A program made the translations under genes and the position numbers. From CAZTTH01 sp964615975 (GTDB lineage Bacteria; Verrucomicrobiota; Lentisphaeria; JABSQK01; JAJFLO01): a stretch of 26,046 nucleotides of DNA. The notes beneath the pieces are model-generated. The model was not told the origin of the DNA. It did not search any database and saw nothing but the letters and a program-made list of their open reading frames with translations. Location: positions 1 through 26,046 of the forward strand of contig CAZTTH010000046.1 of the NCBI GenBank assembly GCA_964615975.1, read 5' to 3'. This document shows positions 1-7,329 of the stretch, in pieces (within the stretch, counting starts at the first letter, position 1; every line of letters starts with the position of its first letter).

Positions 1-204
1 TGCATGCATTGTCGCTCACGGCACTGATCGAGCCTTATACTTACTACCAACTACTATTCAATGTTGAATTTTCGAAAAATTTGAAGACGATGAGTATATA
101 AAGGAACAATCAAGGATTTGCTTTGAGGTTAACCGTGGGCGGACATTGCCGGTCGCTTCGCTCCCTGCGGCTAACTAGAGGTTCGTTGCGCCAGCGGCGC
201 CGCG

Positions 205-240
205 CCTGTCCGCCAGGATTTTTACTTTATGGCGGACAGG
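205..240. repeat. Perfect 10-bp inverted repeat
   Basis: The arms CCTGTCCGCC (205-214) and GGCGGACAGG (231-240) are exact reverse complements around a 16-base AT-rich loop. No T-run follows on either strand, so this is not an obvious intrinsic terminator. It may be a REP-type element or part of a structured RNA. Confidence 0.6.
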
Positions 241-318
241 ATATCCGTCTCCGTTGCGTAACCGTTCAAAAACTTTGTCTCACTCAAAGCGAGATTAGAC
301 ACATTACATTTAAAATGT

Positions 319-358
319 ATCGGGAGGCAATTTCTTGCCTCCCGATGGGTTTTAGTTT
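319..358 (+). terminator. Intrinsic terminator, probably bidirectional
   Basis: A perfect 12-bp stem (319-330 with 335-346) has a TTTC loop. On the + strand it is followed by GGGTTTTAGTTTTT, a good terminator tail. On the - strand a shorter TTTT lies four bases past the stem. It sits 66 bases beyond the stop of the pilin-like gene on the - strand, so it may end that transcript as well as anything arriving on the + strand from 1-318. Confidence 0.7.
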
Positions 359-411
359 TTATGATGTATGGATTTGTTCTGACCTGCGTCAGTTAATCAT
401 CTAGTCCTTTT

Positions 412-2958
412 TTACTCGAATTCCACCTCGATGGATTGAGCCGAAGTCACACCGGTAAAGGTATAGGTATAGGTGGTATTATCTTTAGCCGCATCTATTT
501 GTGAACCATTTACCTTGAGTTTTTTGATCTTTTTCCCGGAGTTTGCGGTCATCACGAAGGCTTGTGTGCCGCCATGAGCAACCGTGACATTGCTTGAGGG
601 TGAGATCGAGCCTTTATCAGTATCCTTGTTATTAACAGATATGGTATAGTTGGTTGTTGTTATGGGGACAATAACCGGAGGAACGACAACCGTGCCGCCA
701 ACACCCGAACCAACACCGCTGCCAACTCCTGAACCGATTCCCGAACCAACACCGCTGCCAACTCCTGAACCGATTCCCGAGTCAACACCGCTGCCAACTC
801 CGGAACCAATACCGCTGCCAATTCCTGAGCCGATGCCGCTGCCAATTCCTGAGCCAATGCCGCTGCCAATTCCTGAACTGCTGCCGCTGCTGGAACCGGA
901 ACTGCCGCTCTCTACCGGCGGCACTACTGGAGGCACCACGGGAGGCGTAACCACGACTTCAAAATAGGCCAGGATGTTATGGTTGTTATTGACATTGGCA
1001 AAGGTGTAGCTGCTGACCGCGCCTACTGAGATTCCATCAACCTGGACATCCAGTATCCGATTACACACCGGCGTACTGCCGCCTGAGCTGCCGCTTGAGC
1101 TGCCACTTGAGCTGCCACTTGAACCACTACTACCACTGCCGACTCCTGAGCCGACACCGCTGCCAACTCCCGAGCCCACACCGCTGCCAACTCCTGAGCC
1201 GTCACCGCTGTCAACTCCCGAGCCCACACCGCTACCACTGCCGCTGCCACTGCCGTCGCCAACACTAAACGCGCCAGTCCCGCCGCCACCGCCGGGAGGA
1301 CAGGGAGATGGAACGATGAGAAAGGTAATACTGCCGTTACTGGCAACGATATCGCTTCTAAAATCACCAGGGTTGGTGGAGATCCCCACCGGAGCAATGG
1401 TGCCCGGCCCGGAGGAATAGGATTGAATGGTAAAGGTTTCGCTATCGGCGATATTGGCGGTCGCCGCCGTCACATTGATGGTGACTGTGGCTTCATTGCT
1501 CTCGGTCTGTCCATCATTCGCCTTGTATTTAAATGTCGTCGTCCCGACACTGGTCGGCTCATAGGTAAACGCGCCATCGGACATGGGATCCGGTACGCGA
1601 AAACCAGAGGACACATCGCTTACCAGCGTTGCCGTCAGACGATTACCATCCGCATCCGAATCGTTGCTGAGCACCCCTGGACTGTTGACCACCAGGGTAT
1701 TTCCCAATGCAATCGTATAGGTATCGTTACTTGCGACCGGCGGGTTGTTCACCGTTTCGGCCACGCCCCCCGAACAAGAGAATATCTGGGAGAACTGGGC
1801 CGCGTTTAAGGTGCTGGTCGCTGTTGAACCTGTCAAAGTAGTAATGGTAGTATCGGGGATTGAAGTACTCTTCCAGGTGTAGGTGATGGTCATGCTTTCA
1901 ATCGTCAAATTAGCGCCCAGCGGCACCCCGCTGATGGTAAAACCACTGATCCCGGTTGCGGGATTTGTCCCCGTGGTAATCGATCCCCCGCGGGAACAAC
2001 TGATATTTTCTACCTTTGACGAATCGCATCCCACCGAGACCGCCACCAGACCAGCCGTCGAGGTCACGGATTTGGAAGTCATGGTCAGGATCACTTTCCG
2101 TTTTCCATTATTCTGCCGGGTGACACTGGAGAGCTCGACATTGTAGCCATTGGCGTCAAGCGCTGATACCAGACAATTGCCCGCGGACATATCAGTCGTG
2201 GGAACATAGGAATCGGGGGTCTTGTAGACTTCGACACAGAAGATTTCTTTCTTGCGGGTATTATAGGGTTGTTCCGCGCGCCAACTGACTTCGACACACA
2301 TTTGCGCCCCCGTCACCTTGCCGGCATCATTCTTGATCATCGTCTTCCAGCAATGCAGAGCGGCGCTGAATTCGGTTTGGCCATCCTGCGAGGTTTGCGA
2401 GATGATAAACACCCCGTTATTATTGTCGACCGTGGGATCAAAGCCCACCGCCGGCCGGATCGTCAGATTGGAAGTATGGAACACCGTCGGCACTTCCATG
2501 CGGGTGGTGGTATTCGTGTCACCGCTACGACCTTCACGATGACTGTGGCCAAAGTCACTTCTCCCTGGCCCTGAACCATCCCCATCGCTGGCCCCTCCCG
2601 TGGTGACCGGGACGGCGCCCATCAGGTTTTCCATCCCGTTGGTGGCCATCTCATTACCCCGCGCATCCTGGGTCACGCCCTGAACACTGATTTGGGGCTT
2701 GGAGTTGGCAAACACATTCAGCCAATTCCAATTTTCTTCGACCTTGCTTTTATTAAAGCGGAGGAACTGCTCCGCCGCGTCGGTCGCGTAACTCTTGCTT
2801 AACGCTTCGTCATGCGTCGCCATGCCGACAGGAAACAGACCAATGATACCGACAATACCGATAACCACCACGACCAGCGCCAAAACAATTTCAAGCATGC
2901 TTAATCGATGGATCACACTGGGCTTACTAATTTTTTCTTTACCTTTAATCTTTTTCAT
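412..2958 (-). CDS. Large pilin-like surface protein with cadherin-like domain and Ser/Gly repeats
   Basis: The 848-residue product begins with a prepilin-like segment: basic residues 1-18, then LSMLEIVLA and a hydrophobic helix (about 19-45). Aligned to class III signal prepilins the glutamate (E23) falls at mature position +5, but the residue before the cleavage point is Arg18, not the usual Gly. Residues about 403-497 match the cadherin-like/Big_9 type of bacterial adhesion domain (PVASNDTY...GVLSNDSDADGN). Two copies of a divergent InlB-B/Flg_new_2-like repeat follow, about 500-660 and 770-848. The first copy is interrupted by a 78-residue Gly/Ser tract between C553 and C632; a second Gly/Ser tract spans about 683-752. 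The start has AGAGG seven bases upstream. The role is probably a minor pilin or pseudopilin-anchored surface adhesin. Export route and partners are inference; no other pilus gene is in the window. Confidence 0.8.
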   Translation of the reverse strand: MKKIKGKEKISKPSVIHRLSMLEIVLALVVVVIGIVGIIGLFPVGMATHDEALSKSYATDAAEQFLRFNKSKVEENWNWLNVFANSKPQISVQGVTQDARGNEMATNGMENLMGAVPVTTGGASDGDGSGPGRSDFGHSHREGRSGDTNTTTRMEVPTVFHTSNLTIRPAVGFDPTVDNNNGVFIISQTSQDGQTEFSAALHCWKTMIKNDAGKVTGAQMCVEVSWRAEQPYNTRKKEIFCVEVYKTPDSYVPTTDMSAGNCLVSALDANGYNVELSSVTRQNNGKRKVILTMTSKSVTSTAGLVAVSVGCDSSKVENISCSRGGSITTGTNPATGISGFTISGVPLGANLTIESMTITYTWKSTSIPDTTITTLTGSTATSTLNAAQFSQIFSCSGGVAETVNNPPVASNDTYTIALGNTLVVNSPGVLSNDSDADGNRLTATLVSDVSSGFRVPDPMSDGAFTYEPTSVGTTTFKYKANDGQTESNEATVTINVTAATANIADSETFTIQSYSSGPGTIAPVGISTNPGDFRSDIVASNGSITFLIVPSPCPPGGGGGTGAFSVGDGSGSGSGSGVGSGVDSGDGSGVGSGVGSGVGSGVGSGVGSGSSGSSGSSSGSSSGSSGGSTPVCNRILDVQVDGISVGAVSSYTFANVNNNHNILAYFEVVVTPPVVPPVVPPVESGSSGSSSGSSSGIGSGIGSGIGSGIGSGIGSGIGSGVGSGVDSGIGSGVGSGVGSGIGSGVGSGVGSGVGGTVVVPPVIVPITTTNYTISVNNKDTDKGSISPSSNVTVAHGGTQAFVMTANSGKKIKKLKVNGSQIDAAKDNTTYTYTFTGVTSAQSIEVEFE
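716..905. repeat. Minisatellite in the pilin-like gene, C-terminal array
   Basis: In-frame tandem array of 36-base (716-751, 752-787) and 24-base (788-811, 812-835, 836-859) units, each opening with CCGCTGCCAA on the + strand. The units resolve into a 12-base submotif encoding Gly-Ser-Gly-Val/Ile on the - strand. All unit lengths are multiples of 12, so copy-number change would preserve the reading frame. Confidence 0.9.
1079..1260. repeat. Minisatellite in the pilin-like gene, internal array
   Basis: A second degenerate in-frame array encodes Gly-Ser-Ser-Gly and Gly-Ser-Gly-Val runs in the 848-residue protein. On the + strand it is built from variants of CCGCTGCCAACTCC and CTGCCACTTGAG. It encodes most of the insertion bounded by cysteines 553 and 632, inside the first InlB-B-like repeat domain. 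Confidence 0.85.
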
Positions 2959-3063
2959 TTAATTACCTCTTTTTCCTTGTGATTTGAGTTGTATTTGTTG
3001 TGGGTTAAATAGTGTTGTTACGAGATTGATGGATTTTGGTGCTTATCTGCTGAGGGTTGCCGG

Positions 3064-3234
3064 TTATGTCATCACCCCATCCAGAGAACCAGGGGGAGAT
3101 TTGGGAACGTGGGGTTGGGACGCGCCAAAAACGGTTTTTCCCTTACCGCCGACGACCTTCTCCCGGGGCAGCAAATCTTCGATCTTGATTAACAGATTCA
3201 CTTCCTTTTTGATTTTGTTTCTTTCTGTTTCCAT
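3064..3234 (-). CDS. Small 56-residue protein, unknown
   Basis: This short frame reads METERNKIKKEVNLL... and ends ...GSLDGVMT before a TAA. I accept it because the sequence immediately upstream on the - strand is AAGGAGG, nine to ten bases before the ATG, the best ribosome binding site I found in the window. The N-terminal half is charged and probably helical; the C-terminal half is Gly/Pro/Lys-rich and probably unstructured. There is no signal peptide, membrane helix or cysteine. It lies 105 bases ahead of the pilin-like gene on the same strand, so the two may be cotranscribed. I do not recognise a family. It could instead be a leader peptide for the downstream gene. Confidence 0.6.
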   Translation of the reverse strand: METERNKIKKEVNLLIKIEDLLPREKVVGGKGKTVFGASQPHVPKSPPGSLDGVMT

Positions 3235-3604
3235 TGCGTTTTTTCCTCCTTGGTTAGCGATGATTTCTGGCTGATTGGTTCTAAATTTCGGTTTAAGTTT
3301 CGTGTATCGCTGAATGTGTATGGTTATCTTTGATGCGATAGTGAGTATGGTTCACGCTTTGATTACTTAGCACAGATGATACCAAATATGAAAAATGCGT
3401 GGATATTCCTGCTCAAAATAAATATTTCATTCTTTTTACCACCAATTTTATTTCCATTTTGATGCCATTTATATGATCAAATTAGTACATGTGTATTATT
3501 TTGAAAGCATCCGCCATGATTGAAATTTTATTCGCGATTGCAATCAATAGCGCTACATTTGCCATCACCGATTGCTCATGAAATCAACCTCAAGCCAATC
3601 AGGG
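3235..3604. other. Intergenic, no gene recognised
   Basis: AT-rich spacer between hslO and the 56-residue gene, both on the - strand. It must hold the promoter of the small gene and perhaps the terminator of hslO, but I could not pick out convincing -35/-10 boxes or a terminator stem. It contains a 10-bp palindrome GATTGCAATC at about 3537-3546. Open frames here lack Shine-Dalgarno sequences and family resemblance. Confidence 0.4.
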
Positions 3605-4504
3605 TCATTCCGGTTTCGGGCGACCAGATTGGTGATAAACGGCGATTTCATCACCATCAAGTTCATAGATGGTATTGCAAAAGTGGCAGCGAATATTCAA
3701 TCGTTGTCCATTGCTTTTTAACTCATCGATCTCGGATTTTTCCAGAATTCTGGTAATCTCGAGAATTTTTTCGCGAGTACAACGACAACGAAATACCGGG
3801 GTGGACAGCGAGCTGATCGCCGGCATTCTCTTGAGCGGGTTGCCAATGATGGCTTTCATGATTAATTCAAAATGATTGTCGTTGCCCGGTTTGTGGGTTA
3901 GGAGTTGCCGCGCATCCGGCTGCAGCAGACGCTGGCGACACCGATCAAAGAATTCCAAATCGCACCCGGGCAGCGCTTGCAACATCACCCCCTGACTCCA
4001 ACATCCGGGCGATGACTCATGAGGCGTAAAACCGATGAGTGCCGCCAAAGCGGTTTCGATCTGTTCACTCAGCGCGTAAAATAAACTTAAATCATCCACC
4101 ACATCCAGGAGTTCGGCATTAACGATCCCGGAACTGATCAACCGGATTGAGTTCGAACGAATGACCGAAATCCGCCCCCCATCGCCATGGATATCTTCCG
4201 GGATTGTCACCGCCTGGTGTAATTGATGGGGAATGATGTAGCCGCGGAGGTTGGCTTCGGCATCAACTTCAACCATGACCGCCTTGATGGCGCCATGGTA
4301 TTGCCAGTGGAAAGCGAGGCGCTCATCCTCCTCCAACCACGGCGCGCATAAAACAGCTGAGGATAGCGCCCGCCCCAATACATGGGCAGCCATTGGATCA
4401 CACTGATGCGCGAGTACCGCCGCATTGATACAATCTGAAAGCAAGCAATAACTGAAACGGATGCTTAAATCATCGAGCACGCCGCGATAAAGCAAATCCT
4501 GCAT
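3605..4504 (-). CDS. hslO: Hsp33 redox-regulated holdase chaperone
   Basis: The 299-residue length matches Hsp33. This cytosolic chaperone is activated by oxidation: zinc is released from four cysteines, disulfides form, and the protein then holds unfolding clients. The C-terminal switch is intact, with C240-x-C242 and C273-x-x-C276, giving the CxC-x30-CxxC spacing of E. coli Hsp33. The N-terminal half matches the family (DLSIRFSYCLL... with an ALSSAVLCAPWL segment where Hsp33 has its LLGRALAAAALLA-like helix). AGGAGA lies about ten bases before the ATG. It is transcribed divergently from the A-type Fe-S carrier gene, an oxidative-stress-consistent neighbour. No frameshift or missing switch residue was seen. 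The assignment is secure. Confidence 0.95.
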   Translation of the reverse strand: MQDLLYRGVLDDLSIRFSYCLLSDCINAAVLAHQCDPMAAHVLGRALSSAVLCAPWLEEDERLAFHWQYHGAIKAVMVEVDAEANLRGYIIPHQLHQAVTIPEDIHGDGGRISVIRSNSIRLISSGIVNAELLDVVDDLSLFYALSEQIETALAALIGFTPHESSPGCWSQGVMLQALPGCDLEFFDRCRQRLLQPDARQLLTHKPGNDNHFELIMKAIIGNPLKRMPAISSLSTPVFRCRCTREKILEITRILEKSEIDELKSNGQRLNIRCHFCNTIYELDGDEIAVYHQSGRPKPE

Positions 4505-4558
4505 GGGGATTCATCTCCTATAAACTGGGTCCTTTGAATGTGACTTGGCGAAAAATGA

Positions 4559-4581
4559 GATGCAGGGAATGTCCCTGCATC
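4559..4581 (-). promoter_or_regulatory. Hairpin in the hslO upstream region
   Basis: Perfect 10-bp inverted repeat GATGCAGGGA/TCCCTGCATC around a 3-base loop, 55-77 bases upstream of the hslO start. On the - strand it is followed by TCATTTTTCG, so it could be a weak terminator or a 5'-leader hairpin of hslO. It could also be a dyad operator site in this divergent spacer. Confidence 0.4.
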
Positions 4582-4717
4582 ATCCGCCAATGATTTCGTA
4601 CCGATCAAAATTCAATCATAAGAAACTTTTCGCCGCCAGAGTTGTCATTGGCAGTATCATAAAACACACTTACATTAACGATTCAATTATTAACCCCGCG
4701 GTGGACCAGGAATATTG

Positions 4718-4736
4718 GTATGCCACCACGGCATAC
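4718..4736 (+). promoter_or_regulatory. Inverted repeat upstream of the A-type carrier gene
   Basis: GTATGCC (4718-4724) and GGCATAC (4730-4736) form a 7-bp dyad with a 5-base spacer, 44 bases before the iscA-like ATG. Size and position suit an operator for a dimeric regulator or a leader hairpin. I cannot assign it to a known regulator such as IscR. Confidence 0.3.
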
Positions 4737-4780
4737 AGGCATCAAGACTTATTTGCACAGGATAGAGGCGCCATATCATT

Positions 4781-5101
4781 ATGAATTTGCACATTACCAA
4801 CCAGGCGAAAGCCGAGTTACAACGATTTCAAACCGCCCGCGATCAATTTCTTCGCATCGCGGTGATCTCCGGGGGCTGTTCCGGCATGACCTATAAGGCA
4901 AGCCTGGACACGATCATGACCGATCAGGACGAAGTTATTTATCAGGACGAGAATTTCACCATTGTCGCCGACCTGCGCAGTTCGCTTTTTCTCGAAGGAC
5001 TGCATATTGATTACTCCGATGATTTGATTCAGGCGGGCTTTCGCCTGACCAATCCGAAAGCTGCGTCAGCGTGTGCCTGTGGTTCCAGCTTCGCGGTCTG
5101 A
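4781..5101 (+). CDS. A-type Fe-S cluster carrier (HesB/IscA/ErpA family)
   Basis: The 106-residue protein has the three cysteines of the HesB/IscA fold: C33 in GGCSGMTY, and C98 and C100 in the C-terminal SACACGSSF (normally CGCGxSF). Family members bind or relay Fe-S clusters or iron in the cytosol to client enzymes. The middle region (...DLRSSLFLEGLHIDY...) matches the conserved SxxYLxGxxIDY pattern, with Phe for Tyr. The ATG follows AGAGG by about 12 bases. About 230 bases separate it from the 72-residue gene and Nfu on the same strand. No iscS, iscU or suf genes are visible, so I cannot say whether it is closer to IscA, SufA or ErpA and leave the symbol blank. Confidence 0.92.
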   Translation: MNLHITNQAKAELQRFQTARDQFLRIAVISGGCSGMTYKASLDTIMTDQDEVIYQDENFTIVADLRSSLFLEGLHIDYSDDLIQAGFRLTNPKAASACACGSSFAV

Positions 5102-5329
5102 TCTCATGATTCACAAGGGTTGAATAAATTGTCGGCCGACGGCCCATATTGTCAACACAGTAAATAAAACAATATTAATGTCCATGAATTTTGGAACGGT
5201 CTTTCAGAACCTTAATCATAAACAACTCAACATTAGCAATTGACACTTCGTTATCAAAAACACTTAACCTCCGATTACCGACTTCCAACTTCCTAATTCA
5301 TAATTTTACTTCATACTTCTAACTTTCTC
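5102..5329. other. Intergenic spacer with degenerate pyrimidine-rich repeat
   Basis: No gene seen. About 5270-5330 is a pyrimidine-rich quasi-repeat built from ACTTC/CTTCC-like words (ACTTCCAACTTCCTAATTC, TACTTCATACTTCTAAC), a simple-sequence drift pattern. A palindrome GTCGGCCGAC lies near 5130-5139. I could not identify a promoter for the following 72-residue/Nfu pair, nor a Shine-Dalgarno before 5330. Confidence 0.4.
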
Positions 5330-5548
5330 ATGAGCATTGTCCCCGTTCCATTAACCGGTGGTGAATCCGTCTATTGTATCAATCAGGCGCAATTGGCGGA
5401 AGCATTTCGCCTGGCCGAACACGATCCCCAGAGCGCGCCGAAAATTCAGGCGGAAATCGCCCGCCTGGAAAAAGAAATGACCCGCAATGAACGCGCTTCA
5501 CTGGCATTTGTATTGATCGATAAACTCTTGAAAACCGTCACCAAATAA
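5330..5548 (+). CDS. Small 72-residue protein, unknown, paired with Nfu
   Basis: A 72-residue, mostly helical protein (MSIVPVPLTGGESVYC..., then ALAEAF/QAEIARLEKEM-type heptads ending LLKTVTK). Only one cysteine (C16) and no membrane segment. It ends eight bases before the Nfu start in the same direction, so the two are almost certainly cotranscribed and perhaps coupled. The central helix (about 40-60) is rich in Glu, Lys and Arg and could form a short coiled coil. I do not recognise the family. Its position between two Fe-S carrier genes suggests, but does not show, a role with them. There is no clear ribosome binding site. Confidence 0.65.
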   Translation: MSIVPVPLTGGESVYCINQAQLAEAFRLAEHDPQSAPKIQAEIARLEKEMTRNERASLAFVLIDKLLKTVTK

Positions 5549-5556
5549 TCCGCCTT

Positions 5557-6126
5557 ATGCCTGCCAAAGTCACCATAGAAATCACTCTCGAATTCACGCC
5601 GAACCCGAATACTCTCAAATATACTCTGAATCGACATTTGTTGGTCACCGGACCAGAGAATTACACCTCCAGGGCTGAAGCTGAAATCTATTCACCGCTG
5701 GCCGCCAAACTTTTCGCGCTTAATGGCATCACCGGCATCATGATCGGCGCCACCTTTATCACGGTCACCATTGCCGACATGTCGCAATTACGCGAGCTCA
5801 ACAAACAAATCATGTCGACCATCAAGGATCATCTCGAGGCCGGCGAAATCATTTGTATTCCCCGGGACAAGACTGAAATCAGGGGAGAAGAAAGTGACAC
5901 CGCACAGCGCATTCGCCAGATCATCGATGAAGAAATCCGCCCCATGGTGGCGATGGATGGCGGCGACATTACCTTCGAACGGTTTGAGAATGGCATTGTT
6001 TATCTCGAAATGGTCGGCGCCTGCAGCGGTTGCCCCAGTTCTTCCATGACCCTCAAAATGGGAATTCAAAACCGCTTGCAGGGGGAATTTCCCGAGATCT
6101 TGGATGTCGTCCCGATCATGGTATGA
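5557..6126 (+). CDS. Nfu-type Fe-S scaffold/carrier protein
   Basis: The 189-residue protein has two domains of the Nfu family. Residues about 8-95 are the Nfu N-terminal domain (opening with TPNPNTLKYT, the family signature). Residues about 113-189 are the NifU-like C-terminal domain, with DGGDI and the cluster-binding C156-SG-C159 in GACSGCPSSSMTLKMGI. Two such subunits share a [4Fe-4S] cluster and hand it to apo-enzymes. Nfu proteins in E. coli and mitochondria are known to serve lipoyl synthase, which is encoded 3 kb downstream at 9126. It lies eight bases behind the 72-residue gene and converges on the glycosyltransferase gene. The ATG lacks a clear Shine-Dalgarno, consistent with coupling to the gene upstream. 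Confidence 0.93.
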   Translation: MPAKVTIEITLEFTPNPNTLKYTLNRHLLVTGPENYTSRAEAEIYSPLAAKLFALNGITGIMIGATFITVTIADMSQLRELNKQIMSTIKDHLEAGEIICIPRDKTEIRGEESDTAQRIRQIIDEEIRPMVAMDGGDITFERFENGIVYLEMVGACSGCPSSSMTLKMGIQNRLQGEFPEILDVVPIMV

Positions 6127-6129
6127 AGG

Positions 6130-6169
6130 ATTCATAAACGTCGTGACTTGATCAACGACTTTTATGAAT
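6130..6169. terminator. Shared hairpin between convergent genes
   Basis: A 15-base stem (6130-6144 with 6155-6169, one mismatch) with a 10-base loop begins three bases after the Nfu stop and overlaps the last codons of the convergent glycosyltransferase gene. The stem ends are AT-rich, giving T-rich arms on both strands, but there is no long T-run. It probably acts as a bidirectional terminator or 3'-end stabiliser. Confidence 0.5.
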
Positions 6170-7322
6170 GCCGTGATTCCAATAACTGACGGTAATCATC
6201 CTCAAGGGTCGCGACCATGGTGCGCCAATCCCACCGCGTTCGCACCAGTTCACGACCGTTTGCACCCATCTCCCGCGCCTGCTCGGGATTTTTCAGCAAA
6301 CGGATCACCGCGGCGGCGACAGCAGTCGCATCCCGCGGCGGACAAAGATAACCGGTTCGGCCATCCAAAATGACTTCGGGCGTGCCGTCAAGAGCAAACC
6401 CCACTGCCGGCTTGCCGGCTGCCAGTCCCTGCACTACCGAGCGCGGCAATCCCTCCCTTAACGAGAGATGAATGAGAATATCCATCAAAGCGGTATAACG
6501 ATGAATCGCTGGCGGTTCCACCAGACCAGCGAAGATAAAGCGTGATGCCATCCCCATTTCGCGCACTTGTCGTTTAAGCCTTTCCTGCAGGTTGCCATCA
6601 CCAACAATGAGAAACTGGGTGGCGGGCACAGCCTGGAGAATCGCGGGCGCTGCTGCCATCAGGTATTCATAACCTTTGAGTTCGAACAGGCGCGCGACCT
6701 TTCCGACGACTGGCTGCGCGAGATTTAATCCCAATTGGTTCGCCAGATCCTGATCTTTTGCCGCATTGAGATAAGGCTCGAGCTCCATGCCGCTGTACAC
6801 GGTTTTATACTCTTCCCGTCTGCCAATTCCAGCCTGCAGATAGGCATCACGCATGGCGTCAGCTACGGTGTAAGAGCGGTGTCCATGGCGGGCGGCCAAA
6901 CGTTCAAGGCCAATGTATACCCGATTCAGCCACCTGCTTTGATACGGATGAAATGAGGGCCCATGGATGGTGTGCGCGATCACCGGCACCCGGGCATGCG
7001 CGGCCGCAATGCGGCCGATGACCCCCGCCTTGGAACTGTGGGTATGGACAATCTCATAGCGTCCGTCACGGAATAATCTTTTTAATTGCCGGTAAGCCTG
7101 GTAATCATGGTAAGGATTGATTTGCCGCCGCAATGCCGGCAGATGGATGACCCGGAGCTCAGGGATCCTGACTTTATCCAGCAGCTTGCCTTCCGGTCCG
7201 ACCGTCAATCCGGTCACCAGGGTGGTGTCATGACCATGTTCGAGATGACCCCGGACCGTATACAGGGTATTTTCCTGAGCGCCGCCGACAATCATCCGGG
7301 TTATGACATGACAGATTTTCAT
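6162..7322 (-). CDS. GT4-family glycosyltransferase
   Basis: About 386 residues from the ATG at 7322; a GTG two codons upstream (7328) is also possible. The N-terminal Rossmann half starts MKICHVITRMIVGGAQ, the usual GT-B opening, followed by HTHSSKAGVIGR and HTIHGPSFH. The C-terminal half has GKVARLFELKGYEYL, LIVGDG, and the donor-site region REGLPRSVVQGLAAGKP and DGTPEVI. In the last, the second Glu of the usual E-x7-E is Gln, a variant common in one GT4 branch. It should transfer a sugar from a nucleotide-sugar donor in the cytosol, probably to a lipid or polysaccharide; the acceptor cannot be told. The gene starts eight bases beyond the stop of the restriction endonuclease gene, yet is GC-richer than it. 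Confidence 0.88.
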   Translation of the reverse strand: MKICHVITRMIVGGAQENTLYTVRGHLEHGHDTTLVTGLTVGPEGKLLDKVRIPELRVIHLPALRRQINPYHDYQAYRQLKRLFRDGRYEIVHTHSSKAGVIGRIAAAHARVPVIAHTIHGPSFHPYQSRWLNRVYIGLERLAARHGHRSYTVADAMRDAYLQAGIGRREEYKTVYSGMELEPYLNAAKDQDLANQLGLNLAQPVVGKVARLFELKGYEYLMAAAPAILQAVPATQFLIVGDGNLQERLKRQVREMGMASRFIFAGLVEPPAIHRYTALMDILIHLSLREGLPRSVVQGLAAGKPAVGFALDGTPEVILDGRTGYLCPPRDATAVAAAVIRLLKNPEQAREMGANGRELVRTRWDWRTMVATLEDDYRQLLESRHS

Positions 7323-7329
7323 CGTCACA

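Larger units (their letters stand above)
1..411. other. Gene-free leader region with hairpins
   Basis: I see no convincing gene here. An open frame at 123-404 (+) runs straight through the strong terminator at 319-346 and is arginine-rich with no family resemblance, so I do not call it. Besides that terminator, the stretch holds a perfect 10-bp inverted repeat (205-214 with 231-240, 16-base loop) in a GC-rich block, flanked by AT-rich DNA. The GGCGGAC heptamer of its right arm also occurs at 138-144. This could be a structured transcript on the + strand ending at the terminator, or simply repeat-rich spacer downstream of the pilin-like gene. Confidence 0.5.

Noticed and set aside
123..404. 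93-residue + strand frame at the window start
   Set aside because: It reads through a strong intrinsic terminator and a perfect hairpin, and its composition is not protein-like.
650..967. Open frame on the + strand encoding a Pro-Glu-Pro repeat protein
   Set aside because: It is the antisense reading of the Gly/Ser minisatellite in the pilin-like gene, with no ribosome binding site; the - strand frame is much longer and has recognisable domains.
4545..4784. 79-residue + strand frame before the A-type carrier gene
   Set aside because: It starts at TTG, has no family resemblance, spans two dyad elements in a divergent promoter region, and has no ribosome binding site.
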